Part shown: piece after piece, positions 25,801-36,559 of the stretch
Layout: each line of letters begins with the position of its first letter
Numbering within the stretch: the first letter of the stretch is position 1
NCBI RefSeq assembly: GCF_902148845.1
Contig: NC_043763.1
Location: 16,904,894-16,968,893 of the forward strand
Source of the DNA: Salarias fasciatus
Taxonomy: Eukaryota; Chordata; Actinopteri; Blenniiformes; Blenniidae
Length of the DNA stretch: 64,000 bases
Reading direction: 5' to 3'
Notes under the pieces: model-generated
Database searches by the model: none
Told to the model about the DNA's origin: nothing
What the model saw: only the letters and a program-made list of their open reading frames with translations
Position numbers and translations under genes: made by a program

Positions 25801-28203
25801 AAAGCAACGAACCAGATTTTAAATGCACAGACAGACACAGAGAAAACTTTCTGTCTGCAACCATCACATTTGTATCTAGGTAGTGTACTAGGAGCTTGTA
25901 GATATATAGCAAACCGAGATGTTGACTTATCACCTGTGGGGGGCAGTGTTGTGCAGTATGGCTCATATGCTTGGATAACAGCAGAAATTATGGTCCTCTT
26001 TGAGGAAAGACAAATGCGCATGTGGATACAAGCAAATGTATATTTGCTAACCTGGCCATTGGAACAAATAAGCGATAAACAAAAACAAAACAAAAAACGG
26101 TTGGTAGGATCATTGGTCTTCTACACAAACACACGCACTACCAAACTTTCACTGCCCTCTACTGGATGTATCACTTAACCACACCAAACAAAGGATATAT
26201 GGGAGTATGAAGGCCGTGACGCATGCCGTTTAAAACACTCATACTAATTTGTGTGAAAAAATGGGCCTTATTTGGGGCTTTAGGGTGAAGGATCCAAGGT
26301 GGCAAAAGGCAGACGGCAATAGATGCCCTGGTACACCCCGGACAGGCCACCTGTCCGTTAGAGGACATACAGAGACACAACCAACACAAAGACATATCCC
26401 AGGAGCCAATACCAGAAATGGTAAGAATTTTTGAAAAGCAGTTAACTGATGCCCGGAGGTGTTCAGCGGCCTCACAAAAACAGCCGATTTCAAATCTTCC
26501 TCCCCCACTGTGCCTCCTTCTTAATATCAGCACAGTCCGTAAAGAAAACAATTTCACTCAGCTTGACCACTATATTACGGGGTTATCTAATCCTAATCCT
26601 GATTGGCCATTGTCATACACATTTAAATATCTTTCTGCTCCAACACACCTCATCCTTAGTGGCCCTTTATCATGTTTTCTATAGAGTGTCAAGACAACAC
26701 AAACATACAGGGGCGTAAGGCTAGGTTTGATGTCTTATCTTGCAGAACCTTTAGGACCAGGATTAGACCACACAAGTCTCTTCTTTTTTAACCATCTGAG
26801 ACTTGGTACTTCATCTAGCTTATCCAAACTTCATGCAAATTTTCATATAGAAAAAGTGCAAGCAACGTGGTCCTAAAAGAATCAAGTCAGACAACCACAG
26901 CATTGGTCTGTGTGCTGGAAGTTCAATCACACACTGATAAGATTTTTTTTTTTAATTACCAGAAATTGTATGCCATCTTGATTTCATCTACATGTATGGG
27001 ACCACCTTTGGTGTTTGTCACAGATGAAATAGGTGTCTGAGTTTTTTTGTATGTTGATAAAAGTCCAACATGTTTTTGCAAATCAGAAATTTAAAGTCAA
27101 AAGCACTTTTTTCTCAAATCTATTTGGGAGGGCTGGCTACAAGATGTAAAAAATAGTTGGGAACAACAGGGTGATTACAACAGACATGAATATTTGCTCA
27201 GTCTGCCAACTGAAATCAAAATGCTTGACCAACCAGCCCCTGCTTCAGACTTCCTGATGAGTATATGAATGTATTGAGGGTGATGATGGTGATTCGTTGC
27301 TTTGAGACCTCAGGCTTTGTCAGTTCAATGAAGAAATGGACGTGACACCCAGTCTACAATGGTAGGTACTGCTGTCTTCGTGCACCTGGCACGTTACCCA
27401 CAAATGGAGTTCATTTTTGATCATGAATATGCTCTACAATAACTTCTTTATGTCTTTCCTTAGTGTGAGTTACTAAGATGTTTCGAAATAAAAAAAATGA
27501 TACATGTGATGTGAAAATGCAAGGAAATTATGTAAATAGTTAAAATACACAGATCGTTGTCGGGCCGCTGCAGCTTCATGGGCCTTCATGTTTTAAATGC
27601 CTTGTTTTTTAATGACTCTGGGTAATTTGATGCTCCTTCATTAGTAGTATGAAGAGGAAATCTCAGTGAACTTTATTTGGAATGAACCTGGATGCCCTGT
27701 CCGCTTTGAAACCACATACATACGCGTAACATCCATTTAATACGCCTCCGTAGTAGCTGTTAATGTGATAAAGTCAAAGCGACATCGCGATGGCGTCACA
27801 CAACAGGAGGAAACCCTGTTTGTATTGTTCTAATCAGTGTGGGAGCATAAGGACAACCGCGACGCACAGCTTTGTCCTTAAGTTAAAACAGGAACTGTGG
27901 GATTCACATTGAGCCCCGTGGCGCGTTATCTTCAATTTGTTGGCTCATTGTTCCACTATCGGGGTGTTTAGTGGGGCTCGAAGTAGCGGCGTGCATCCAC
28001 ACTCACAACAAGCTCGGAAGCTAGCGAGCTAACGCTCGCCTCATCACGCACAGCCGAGGCGGAAGCAGACTTCAATTCACTAAACGGTGCAGCGGTATGA
28101 ACTAAAACGTCTAGTCTGCGTGTGGCCGCCTGCTCCATCCACAGCCACGGTGTGTTTTTCTTACCTTTAGTCGTTTGAGTCTAAATTCCTCAGAGTCCGC
28201 CAT
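9459..28203 (-). CDS. zmym4: Zinc finger MYM-type protein 4 (ZMYM4), complete
   Basis: Thirty exons chain in frame to 1,687 codons. From the 5' end: 28203-28165, 25367-24767, 23676-23624, 23542-23396, 23222-23159, 23037-22850, 22610-22486, 22213-21991, 21908-21696, 21549-21399, 20677-20562, 20468-20121, 20043-19893, 19795-19620, 18973-18796, 18608-18498, 18130-18087, 17610-17472, 16679-16194, 12181-12069, 11971-11857, 11774-11538, 11423-11347, 11226-11097, 11010-10859, 10709-10595, 10469-10212, 10115-10004, 9902-9834, 9591-9459. Every junction has GT/AG and matching phase. Order in the protein: an acidic, Ser-rich N-terminus; MYM/FCS zinc fingers (KGQTAFQRKGSTQLFCS through YYGMGRCDSCRKQG); an STQTD motif; the Pro-Val repeat VPVPVPVYIPVP; and the C-terminal DUF3504 (KLNHMYGVRAWKSW, LWECKQLGAYSPIVLLNTLL, NPLHCPVRLYEFYLS). 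The last match is much closer to human ZMYM4 than to ZMYM2 or ZMYM3. ZMYM proteins are nuclear, often SUMO-linked and chromatin-associated. Start MADSEEFRLKRLK sits in a CpG-rich first exon. Exon 19 is unusual and listed separately. Confidence 0.96.
10793..10852. repeat. (GT)30 microsatellite beside a zmym4 donor site
   Basis: Thirty GT dinucleotides. In the transcript this is a (CA)n run that begins 6-7 bases after the 5' splice site at 10858/10857 of the exon 11010-10859. Confidence 0.97.
12690..12845 (+). repeat. Decayed tRNA-headed SINE-like fragment
   Basis: GTGTGGAGTTTACATGTTCT and the following text match the body of the common fish repeat whose intact form reads 'gtgtggagtttgcatgttctccccgtg'. 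The ending TAAATTGCCTCGAGGCTC corresponds to its 'taaattgcccgtagg' part. The tRNA-like head is missing. Confidence 0.6.
13035..13212 (+). repeat. tRNA-derived SINE-like repeat
   Basis: It starts GGGCAGCTGTGGTGGAAAG (A-box-like head) and continues with TCCTTGAGCAAGACACCGAA and GTGTGAATGGATGAATG. This is the typical order in a widespread teleost SINE ('gtccttgggcaagacactgaacc ... gtgtgaatgggtgaatg'). It is diverged and lies in a zmym4 intron. Confidence 0.7.
16018..16025 (-). other. zmym4: Possible alternative terminal exon of zmym4 (start of)
   Basis: A strong acceptor (TTTCTCTCTCCACAG) lies 168 bases past the exon-19 donor. Joined in phase, exon 19 would gain Ala-Ser and then stop (TGA at 16020-16018). 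A minus-strand AATAAA at 14410-14415 could end a 1.6-kb 3' UTR. Such a transcript would end just after the piggyBac-type cysteine cluster and lack DUF3504. This is inferred from splice signals only. Confidence 0.3.
16194..16679 (-). CDS. zmym4: Exon 19 of zmym4: in-frame cassette with piggyBac-type Cys cluster
   Basis: The exon is 486 nt (162 codons), bounded by CACCAG| and AAG|GTGAGC, phase 1 on both sides. Skipping it joins exon 18 to exon 20 in frame, with the shared G completing a Glu codon. It encodes a Pro-rich lead, then LTGRHFLGKREADSDCKVC, a Lys/Glu-rich linker with VKTE and VKIE (SUMO-type psi-K-x-E), then TAYYCKTC and SLCPVPCFELYHT. The LTGRHF start and the CxxC / YxCxxC / LCxxPCFxxYHT pattern are those of the C-terminal cysteine-rich domain of piggyBac-type (PGBD, DDE_Tnp_1_7) transposases. 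The linker splits the two halves. Human ZMYM4, as I remember it, goes directly from the STQTD/NKALLCKP segment to the Pro-Val repeat here. I infer an exapted transposase domain that may bind DNA or protein. Confidence 0.8.
26318..26402 (+). repeat. Short fragment of a fish interspersed repeat in zmym4 intron 1
   Basis: CCCTGGTACACCCCGGACAG followed by GCCACCTGTCC...ACAGAGACACAACCAAC resembles the 'gtacaccctggacaggtcgccagtc...acacagagacaaacaacc' part of the common tRNA-headed teleost repeat. The rest of intron 1 (25368-28164) shows no exon or clear element. Confidence 0.5.
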
Positions 28204-28763
28204 GTTTTAATTATGCTGCAGACGCCGCGCTGCCTTACGCCCGCCTCCCCTTCCAAGGGTCAGAGGTCACCGTGGCTAACGCTAACAGCTAGGATACAAT
28301 AACTATGGAGAAATACCTCTAAAAACAAATGTTCAAGACAGATATAACCTCCACGACTTCAATCACTGTATTACTCCTCGCACTGTCAAACAAACTCATT
28401 AAAATATATAAGTGATCATCAAATGTCATTCAACCTGTCAGGCACTTTTCCAGATTTATCTGTGATTTTAGTAGTTTAAATCACAATGATATTATATTCC
28501 TTTGCCACAGGTGAAAACAACCCTGAAAATTGCTGCTACCTCGTTTAAATGGTTCTCAATTGCAATAATAAGTACTTTTTTTAAATATTCAGGAAGGACA
28601 AAGTACTTCTCACAAACTACTCCATGTAAAACTTTACTTTAACTGGATTTATTTGCAATTATGTATTTTCAATTCACATATATGAAACCAGGTAAACAGA
28701 TGTAGACATAAAGCAGGAATTTTCTAGTTCAAGTTAAAAATTTTGGGGGTGGAAGAAAATTCT
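28204..28763. other. Upstream region of zmym4
   Basis: GC-rich just outside the zmym4 start codon and AT-rich further right. No divergent gene is visible between here and the THAP element. The stretch 29911-30866 likewise holds no gene; its right end is the adprs promoter region. Confidence 0.5.
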
Positions 28764-28975
28764 GTTGGGCCGCAGAGTGGACCAGTGGTTAGCACTCCCA
28801 CTTCACAGCAAGAATGTCATGGGTTCAAATAGCGGCTCTGTCTTTCTTTCTGTGTGAAGTTTGCAAGCTCTCCCCATATCTGCACGGGTTTCCTCAGGTA
28901 CTCAGGCTATATCCAAGAGTCCAAAAAAATGAAGTTAATTGGTGACAATTAAATTGCTCCTCGGTGTGAATGTGT
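28764..28975 (+). repeat. tRNA-headed SINE-like repeat
   Basis: The tRNA-like head GGCCGCAGAGTGGACCAGTG is followed by GTTAGCACTCCCACTTCACA and a B-box-like GGGTTCAAATAGC. The body TGTGTGAAGTTTGCAAGCTC and GGTGACAATTAAATTGCTCC follows the usual order of this teleost family. It abuts the left end of the inverted-repeat element that follows. Confidence 0.75.
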
Positions 28976-29910
28976 ATCTGTCTGTGTCCCAGAAATCAGT
29001 GTTAGTAGTTAACTTAGCTCAATTGCTGGAGGTCAATAGGAGTCAGAGCCGGACTGACGAAAGTGGACAAAATACTCCTTACAGTGGTCCAGGGGATGGC
29101 GTATTAGCACGTGAAGTAAATCCAAATGGTTATAAAACATTTTAAAAGACGCACTTTCTTTTCAACCCGCTAAAATAACCTAAAATAATGCTTTTGAATC
29201 TGCAGTAAACTCAAAAGCATTTCATATTTCCCATTTCCCAACAGATGGGACTGCTGTATCTTTGAGAAAATATCTTTTAGAACCAGTCCTGTGCTCCGTT
29301 TGTTCAATATAATCCTCTTTTGCAAAATGGTCTGAGCATATAAGCAGGTTTTCCAGGGAATGGTATGGTGTGTTGGGGTACAGGTGAAGAGCTATCATCC
29401 AGTAGGCACTGCTGGTTGCGGGCTGGACAACGATGAAAACTCACCGTCGTCCTGCAATGAACATTTAAGCATGTTGGCACAATGCACCTCCGAGGCATGA
29501 TATTTTTCTTTTCACCAAAAAAGTCACTTGTTTACAAAACTCACTGGGTGCACTTTTATATACTTCTGCTCCTTCCGGCTGCTACTGCTGTGTGCCGTTC
29601 CCCGGAGCACTGCACATGCGCAGGTCTGTGTGTATCAAAACGTTATTTTAACGGGTTGAAAAGAAAACACGTCTTTTAAAATGTTTTATAACCATTCGGA
29701 TTTACTTCACGTGGTAATACACCATCACCTAGGGCCTAGACCACTGTAAGGAGTATTTAATCCACTTTTGTCAGCTAAGCTAACTACGATGCTAACAGCT
29801 GGGAGCCAGCCACTGGACGCAGAGACACAAAAAAGGTATTTTTGAGCTCTCTCACTTTGTCAATGATAGGGAAAGGGCGTGAGTCCAAAATCATCGGAGT
29901 ATTCCTTTAA
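28976..29910. mobile_element. Remnant DNA transposon with inverted arms and a THAP-like start
   Basis: The left arm (about 29058-29170) and right arm (about 29640-29790) are long inverted repeats of each other. On opposite strands both read TACTCCTTACAGTGG, AATCC..ATGGTTATAAAACA and TTTTAAAAGACG. On the minus strand an ATG at 29498 opens with MPRRCIVPTCLN and TVSFHRCP, which looks like the first half of a C2CH THAP zinc finger; the frame then loses similarity. Seen outward, the right end reads TTTAAAGGAATACTCCG. THAP domains occur in P-element and Kolobok transposases, and TTAA targeting would fit Kolobok. The left terminus is missing, apparently cut by the SINE. Confidence 0.6.
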
Positions 29911-30866
29911 ATTTACCTCACTTTCACTATTTTAGGTCAACCAGAAAGAAAAAAACAACAGAAAAAACAGAAAAAAGATTTTTTTTAAAACAAGGGTTGG
30001 ATTTTTTTCCTGCCCTACAGGGGGCACTGTGACTAATGTATGGCTTTATCGTAAACTATAGTGTAGTTGCGCAATACACAATGAAGCAGGGTCGGTAAGG
30101 GTTCATTATCTACAATAAATCTACTATCAAATAAATGAGCAGCAGTTTTTTTAGGTAAATAACATTGACTCAACCTAAATGGATTTTCTAGTTTCCATCA
30201 CAGGCTCGTGAAGGGTAGAATAAAATGAAACTGTAGAATTGATAGCTGGTGTACATGTTGAACATTACTAAATTTTACAGCTGTGATTTTCACTCAAGTG
30301 GCTCAGAATCTTGAGAGAAGCTTCCATTGTAAAGGGTCTGCATTTTTTTCTATGTATCTCCTTTCATAATTTTTTTGTAGTTTGTGTTATGCATGGACAA
30401 TGCATATCTTGGGGAAAAAATGCCTCAAAATATGCGTGTTGAATGCTTTCTAATATGTGTTCATCATCTTGAAGTAGATTTATTTTTGTTAACGAAAAAT
30501 GTTATCGCCAGTAACATTAGGAAAAGAATAAACTAAATGCCAGGGTTTCATAAAGTGCCTGCGCATTTGTTTCATACCTTTCGGTATAACTGCGCATAGA
30601 GATAAGTGAACCAGAGCAAAACCTCCGCCTGTCTCGCTGTGTAACGTTCTCTTCTGTAGTCATATCTCTATGTGTGACGTTCGAGTCTTTCCAGCAGGGG
30701 TCAGACAGTCATCCGAGGGGCTCCAGGAAGTGGCTCAGGGGCGGAGTGCGGCCGCAGGTTGTTGTCATTGTCACCACATCTGTCACCTGCTCCTTTTCTG
30801 CACTCCTCCAGCTGTCTGATCGCCCGGGTCAGAGGATCAGGAGACACATTTCTCGCCGCGGGCTGA

Positions 30867-33800
30867 ATGGCAGTGACGGCGGCCAGGGCGGCTGCAGCGG
30901 GGGGCCCGGCGTCTTTGTCCCGGTTCAGGGGAGCGCTGGTGGCCGCGGTGCTGGGGGACTGCGTCGGCGGGGAGTTTGAAGGAGCGGAGGAGGTGCCCAT
31001 GGAGAGTGTGCTGCAGCACCTGAGCAGCCTGGACGACGAGACGAAAGGAAACGGTGAGAGCAGGGAGGAGATCCCACTGTTTGTGCTCTTGCATGACAGC
31101 GTCAAGAATGGCTACATACTCAAAATCTGCACAGCCTGCACTCAGTTCCCAATCAAAGGTGTTTGTGTAATACGGAGGTGTGATTGTTTTCCCGCAGATT
31201 TATGTTATCATGAATAATCCAGACCAAAATGTTGCACTCGTGCATTGCTTCCAACTGGGATCTTCTAGGCTGCTCTACTGGAGCATCTTTAAACAATAGA
31301 AAATGATAGAAAGTGAAACTCACTGACAATCAGGGATGCAGATCCAAGGTCAATATGGGGGGGGGGGGGGGGGGGGGGGGGGGGGTGCATGTAAATCATA
31401 CCATGAAACCATATTTCACAACTTGTCAAACATTTGTTTCACAGTTTAAGTATATATATGTATGTGTATATATGTATGTGTATGTATATATATATATATG
31501 TATATTTATATATATATATATATGTATATATAACCCTATATACACATTTTTAGATTTGAATATAGAATGTGAAATCTGAAGATACATTTATTCAATTTTG
31601 ATCAGTTAGAGTATTTTTTCATTGAAGGGAGAGTTTATAGTTTTCAGAAATTGCGGCCCACAGGGATGACTTGTCCACTGTGGGACTTGAACTTGCGATT
31701 TTCCTATCCCAAGTCTGCTTCTCTAGTCACAAGTGCCACAAATATTTATGACCTAAAGTAAGAAAGAAAAATAAAGGATAAAGCTGTTCACAGTGTGCTG
31801 GATCACAGCAGATTCATAGAAAATTGCCTGGAAGGACAAAGTGTTTGATTAAAAAGGTCTGCAGCCTGGAGAGGAGTGTCAAGCAAAGTCCTCTTTCCCT
31901 TAACTGAAGGAGCTTCCCAAGGAGTAGACTGATGGTGGAGCCACATCATCATGAGCACAGCTGCACACACTTTTGCTCCACTTCAAACCCCGAGTGAAGT
32001 GTGTTAGTGAGGATCTTGGCTGCCTTGTCATCTGCAGCTGCCACTCCACTGTATTTTATTGAGCTCAAAGTCAGTTCAGCACTTACCAGGAGGTGTTAGA
32101 GCCCTTCATGCTACTGTTTGCTGGGATGCTGCATCTACAGTAGTCACCGATTTCATCTTCCAGAAGGATTTTCCACCAATCAACACAGCAAAAACCCCCT
32201 GGCACTTCTTTTCTGACTGACATTACTGAGGTGGCGTTCTTGAAGGACATTCTTGTTCAGTGCTATTATATTTTGAAGGTAAACTGAACTAACTGACATC
32301 AATAAATGCTTAATGATGGAGAAGGAAAAAAAACAATGTTAATATGACAGATGTTCATTTACTTCACATCCTTCAAGAAACTGCAAAAGAATGAGTTTCA
32401 TTATGACTGAGTACATATGAACAAAGCAAACTTCCTGCACCAAAGTCTCACAAACACTTGAAGAAAGCATGATTTGTGTGATTCCAGATGTTTGAACTAA
32501 AGTACCGTGTGCTCTGTGTTTGTTAGGTGTCCTGGACTACAGTGATGATACAGCGATGGCAAGATGTGTGGTTCAGTCTCTCCTCACCCGGGCTGGTTTT
32601 GATGAGCAGGACATGGCCCGCAGGTAGACCAAGTCACACTCCTCCTGCTTTTTTGGATGTCTGCATCAATAAAAACTTAAACTTTTGTTTTCTTTTCTGC
32701 CCAGGTTTGCCAAGGAGTACAGTGCATCACCAGGTCGTGGTTATGGCTCTGGAGTGATCCAGGTGTTGAAAAAACTCTCGTCCCCTCAGCTCAGTGACGT
32801 CTATAAGCCAGCCAGGGAGCAGTTTAACGGCCGAGGCTCATTTGGGAATGGAGGGGCCATGAGGGCGTCGCCCTTTTCTCTGGCGTTTCCTGATCTGAGT
32901 GACGTCAAAAAGGTCAGTCGTTGGATTCAAGCTGGATACGACATGCATGTTTGATCAACCAGTTGTTTGTTTCTGTTGTTTTAATTCCAGTATTTTGAGA
33001 CTACATTGCTCCACTGAGCTGCTTTTGGCTCATATATTAACTCAAAAGGCAACAAGTTCAGATATTTGGGTGTTGACCACTGTACTACAGCAGAAGAAAA
33101 GTGACTTTGACTGTGTTGTTGTGAAAGCTTGTTCATAAGAGATCACAAATGTAAATGCAGTGGTCCTTGCAAGAATGTACACTTCAAGCTGTAGCTACTA
33201 ATAAATATATACTTTAGCGTAGAAGCATTCTTTTTAGTTTATTTCACCCATCCTGGACAGTTGATGTCCCAAGGTGAGTGATGTCCTTTTAATATACATC
33301 TGAGTTTGTTATGTAGTAACTTACCCTAATGCTATGTTATGTTGCTGAGCTGATGCAGAGAATTAATCTGTCTGTCCTATTCTTTTGTCTCTTTCTGTCC
33401 CACTGGTCAATCATACCACTGGTGTTCTAAAGCCGAGAATCATTTTCTTGCGCTTTGTGATGTTTTGTCCTAAATTATTGTCAAAAATCCTGCATAGCCC
33501 AAGTTCCTTTGAAGTAAGTCCCACTCTTCTTCTCTTCTTGTCTAGTTTGCCCGTCTGGGAGCCATGCTGACGCACTCCTGCTCTTTGGGATACAACGGTG
33601 CAATTTTGCAGGCGCTTGCTGTGCACCTGTCCCTGCAAGGAGCATTAGATCTGCCCGAGAAGTTCATCAGCACGCTCATCACAGAGATGGAAGAAGTCGA
33701 GGCCGACAAGGAGTCACTCAACGACGCCCGGATGTGAGTCACGCATCACTAATGGTCACGTTTTGCAACTGAGAAAGTAAAAGATAGGATGTGATTGTTT

Positions 33801-34510
33801 TATCTGTTATGGCTGTGATGTGTCTTTGCAGCCTAAAAGAAGCAGATAAGCCGTTCTGTGAGCGTCTTCACAGAGTCAGAGACCTGATAAACAGGAGCAA
33901 AGTCAGCATTGAGGAAGTCATCTCTGAACTGGGTCAGCATTGATTTTTTTTTTTACTTTTATTAGAGGTTGATATGAATCTTTGCAACTTCCATTTGTCG
34001 TCTTTCCTAATAAGGGAAGAGGGCTAAACACAGAACTTAACTGCAAAAGTCACAGAGTTCACATAGCAGGAATCTGTCACACCATGTCTCATCACTCACC
34101 ACACCTCGTCTGTCCCTCCAGGTAACGGCATCGCTGCGCTCCACTCCGTCCCCACTGCCATATTCTGCGTCCTCCACTGCCTGCAGCCGCGGGACTGCCT
34201 TCCGAAGAACTACGACGGCCTGAAGAGGACGATAGCATACTGCCTGGCTCTGGGAGGAGACACGGACACCATAGCCTGCATGGCCGGGGCGATCGCCGGC
34301 GCCCACTACGGCATCGAGGCCGTTCCTCAGTCCTGGATGAGGTGTTGCGAGGGGGCGGAGGACGCATACGTGAACGCCGAGTGGCTTCACAAGCTGTACC
34401 ATCAGTCATCAGAAGGGGGCAGGAGCGAGATGGGAGAGCAAAGCTGTGGAGGATCAGGATATGAGTCGAATGCATCTAATGGCACAGAGAAAAAGACTGG
34501 ATCAGAGTGA
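30867..34510 (+). CDS. adprs: ADP-ribosylserine hydrolase ARH3, complete
   Basis: Six exons (30867-31053, 32527-32623, 32705-32912, 33546-33733, 33832-33932, 34122-34510) join in frame to 389 codons; human ARH3 has 363. The enzyme removes ADP-ribose from serine and also cleaves poly-ADP-ribose and O-acetyl-ADP-ribose, in nucleus, cytosol and mitochondria. Family signatures: SLSRFRGALVAAVLGDCVG near the start, then the metal-site acidic residue in GGEFEGAE; DYSDDTAMAR (human has Thr-Asp-Asp, here Ser-Asp-Asp); QFNGRGSFGNGGAMR; LTHSCSLGYNGAILQALAVH; and LGGDTDTIACMAGAIAG with the two metal-binding Asp. The Ala-rich N-terminus before SLSRFRG could be a mitochondrial leader, as in human. After the conserved core a Gly/Ser-rich tail of about 30 residues extends past the human end. 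The first ATG matching the human N-terminal layout was chosen. Confidence 0.97.
31357..31385 (+). repeat. adprs: Poly-G run (29 G) in adprs intron 1
   Basis: Twenty-nine consecutive G on the coding strand. The exact length is doubtful because such runs are hard to sequence. Confidence 0.9.
31449..31532. repeat. AT/GT-rich microsatellite in adprs intron 1
   Basis: Alternating TATATATG, TATGTG and TATATA units. Imperfect simple repeat. Confidence 0.9.
31652..31747 (-). repeat. Possible decayed tRNA-derived SINE head
   Basis: On the minus strand GTGGCACTTGTGACTAGAGA followed by AAGTTCAAGTCCCACAGTGG looks like A-box and B-box remnants of a tRNA-derived sequence. No clover-leaf was confirmed and no body or tail is clear. 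Confidence 0.35.
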
Positions 34511-34905
34511 AGCCCCTGCTGGATTTTGATAGGACTCCTCTTTCACCCACACACAAATGCAGACACACAATATTTTGGAGCCAGTTTTTTCATTAAGACC
34601 ATTAATTGTACAGTCAAAATATTTTCAAATTAAGCAAAGAAAAACAAAATGCCGCATTCTTATTGAGAATGGGAGTCTTATACATGATACAGTCGAGCTC
34701 CAGTCAAAGAGCAGTTTGATCTGAATATGCACAAACTGTTGGTTATATATTCTCTTTCCCTCCTCCTTGCCCTGTTTTGTGTTTAACAATCATTTGTCTT
34801 GTGAAACTTGCACTATGAAATGGCCCTGTCGTCTCATATTCTCGTTTGTCCAGGTAGGTGGTTCCCTGTATTGTTTTACCTATTCGGTGGGAAAAAAAAC
34901 TATTT

Positions 34906-34911
34906 AATAAA
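34906..34911 (+). terminator. adprs: Poly(A) signal of adprs
   Basis: AATAAA, about 400 bases after the stop codon, followed by CTTTCTTAAAAAAAAAGCC. Confidence 0.8.
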
Positions 34912-35058
34912 CTTTCTTAAAAAAAAAGCCACTCTTCTATTTGTTTTGATTGAATAGACGACCCATGCTATAAAGTGAAATCTGTCTCTTTGCATTTTGG
35001 AAACTTGACTTTACTGTTTGAGCTAGACTGTGGTCAACCTTCAGCACCCTCTGTTTTA

Positions 35059-36559
35059 CAGAGCCTTGCGAAAATATTTGGTCCCCTTGAACTTTCAAAA
35101 TTTTTGCCACATTTCAGGCCTCAAACATAAAGATATAAAATTAAATTTTTTTGTCAAGAATCAACAACAAGTGGGACACGATCATGAAGTGGAACGCAAT
35201 TTATTGGATATTTTAAACTTTTTAAACAAATGAAAAACTGCAGCCTTTTGCTGCAATTGCAGCTGCAAGTCGCCTGGGGTATGTCTCTATCAGTTTTGCA
35301 CATCGAGAGACTGAAATTCTTGTCCGTTCTTCCTTGCAAAAACAGCCCGAGCTCAGTGAGGTTGGATGCAGAGCGTTAAAGCAGTCTTCAGCTCTTTCAA
35401 CAGATTCTCTAATGGACTCAGTTCTGGGCTTGGACTTGGCCATTCTAACACCTGAATACGTTTATTTGTGAACCATTCCATTGTAGATTTGGCTTTATGT
35501 TTTGGATCATTGTCCTGTTGGAAGATAAATCTCCATCGTCTGTTGCAGACTCCAACAAGTTTTCTTACAGAATAGTCCTGTATTTGCCTCCATCCATCTT
35601 CCCATCAATTTTAACCATCTTCCCTGTCCCTGCTGAAGAAAAGCAGGCCCGAACCATGATGCTGCCACCACGTTTGACGGTGGGGATGGTGTGTTCAAGG
35701 TGATGAGCTGTGTTGCTTTTACGCCAAACATATCGTTTTGCATTGTGGCCTAACAGTTCGATTTTGGTTTCATCTGACCAGAGCACCTTCTTCCACATGT
35801 TTGGTGTGTCTCCCAGGTGGCAAACTTTAAACAAGACTTTTTATGGATATCTTTGAGAATATTTGAGAGAGATATCTTTGTCTCCCTGCTTCAACACACC
35901 TGAATCTCATGAAGGTTCGTCACCAAGTTCAGCAGAAAGCCTGATAATGACCCTCATTGCAATCAGCTGTGTTGAAACAGGAAGACATGGAAAACATGCA
36001 GGTTTGTGGCCCTTGAGGACCGGAGATTGAGACCCTGAGTGGTCTGATACTTCTTCCATTTCAATATGATTGCTTGCACAGTGCTCCTCGGGATGTTTAA
36101 AGCTTGGGAAATCTTTTTGTATCCACATCCGGCTTTAAACTTCTCCATAACAGTTTCTCGGACCACCTGGTGTGTTCCTTGGTCTTCATGATGCTCTCTG
36201 CGCTTTAAACACAATCCTGAGACTATCCCAGAGCAGGTGCATTTATACGGAGACTTGATTACACACAGGTGGATTCTATCATCATCAGTCATTTAGGAAA
36301 ACATTAGATCATTCAGAGATCCTCACTGAACGTCTGGAGTGAGTGTGGGCCAAATAATATTGCACGCCCCACTTTTCAGTTTTTTATTTGTTTAAAGTTT
36401 AAAATATCCAATAAATTTCATTCCACTTCATGATTGTGTCCCACTTGTTGTCGACTCTTGACAAAAAACTAAAATTTTATATCTTTAAATTTTTGAAGCC
36501 TGAAATGTGGCAAAAATTTTGAAAAGTTCAAGGGGGCCGAATACTTCCGCAAGGCACTG
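35059..36559 (-). mobile_element. Tc1-type DNA transposon, inactive copy
   Basis: The element is 1,501 bp with inverted repeats of roughly 180-200 bp. The left end begins CAGAGCCTTGCGAAAATATT after a TA; the right end finishes CGCAAGGCACTG and is followed by CA, so the TA duplication is imperfect. On the minus strand, transposase pieces in order are: the helix-turn-helix region (VMEKFKAGCGYKKISQALN, IPRSTVQAIILKWKKY; 36292-36030 part), the first catalytic Asp ([20 protein letters not shown], near 35800), the second in QQDNDPKHKAKS (near 35530), and the Glu in SPLENLLKEL (near 35400). The C-terminus KLIETYPRRLAAAIAAKG ends near 35240. The middle between the DNA-binding and catalytic parts is largely lost and frames are shifted, so it cannot encode a working enzyme. 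Confidence 0.95.

Noticed and set aside
26171-26557. A 128-residue minus-strand frame in zmym4 intron 1
   Set aside because: It overlaps a repeat fragment, resembles no family, and zmym4 is in frame without it.
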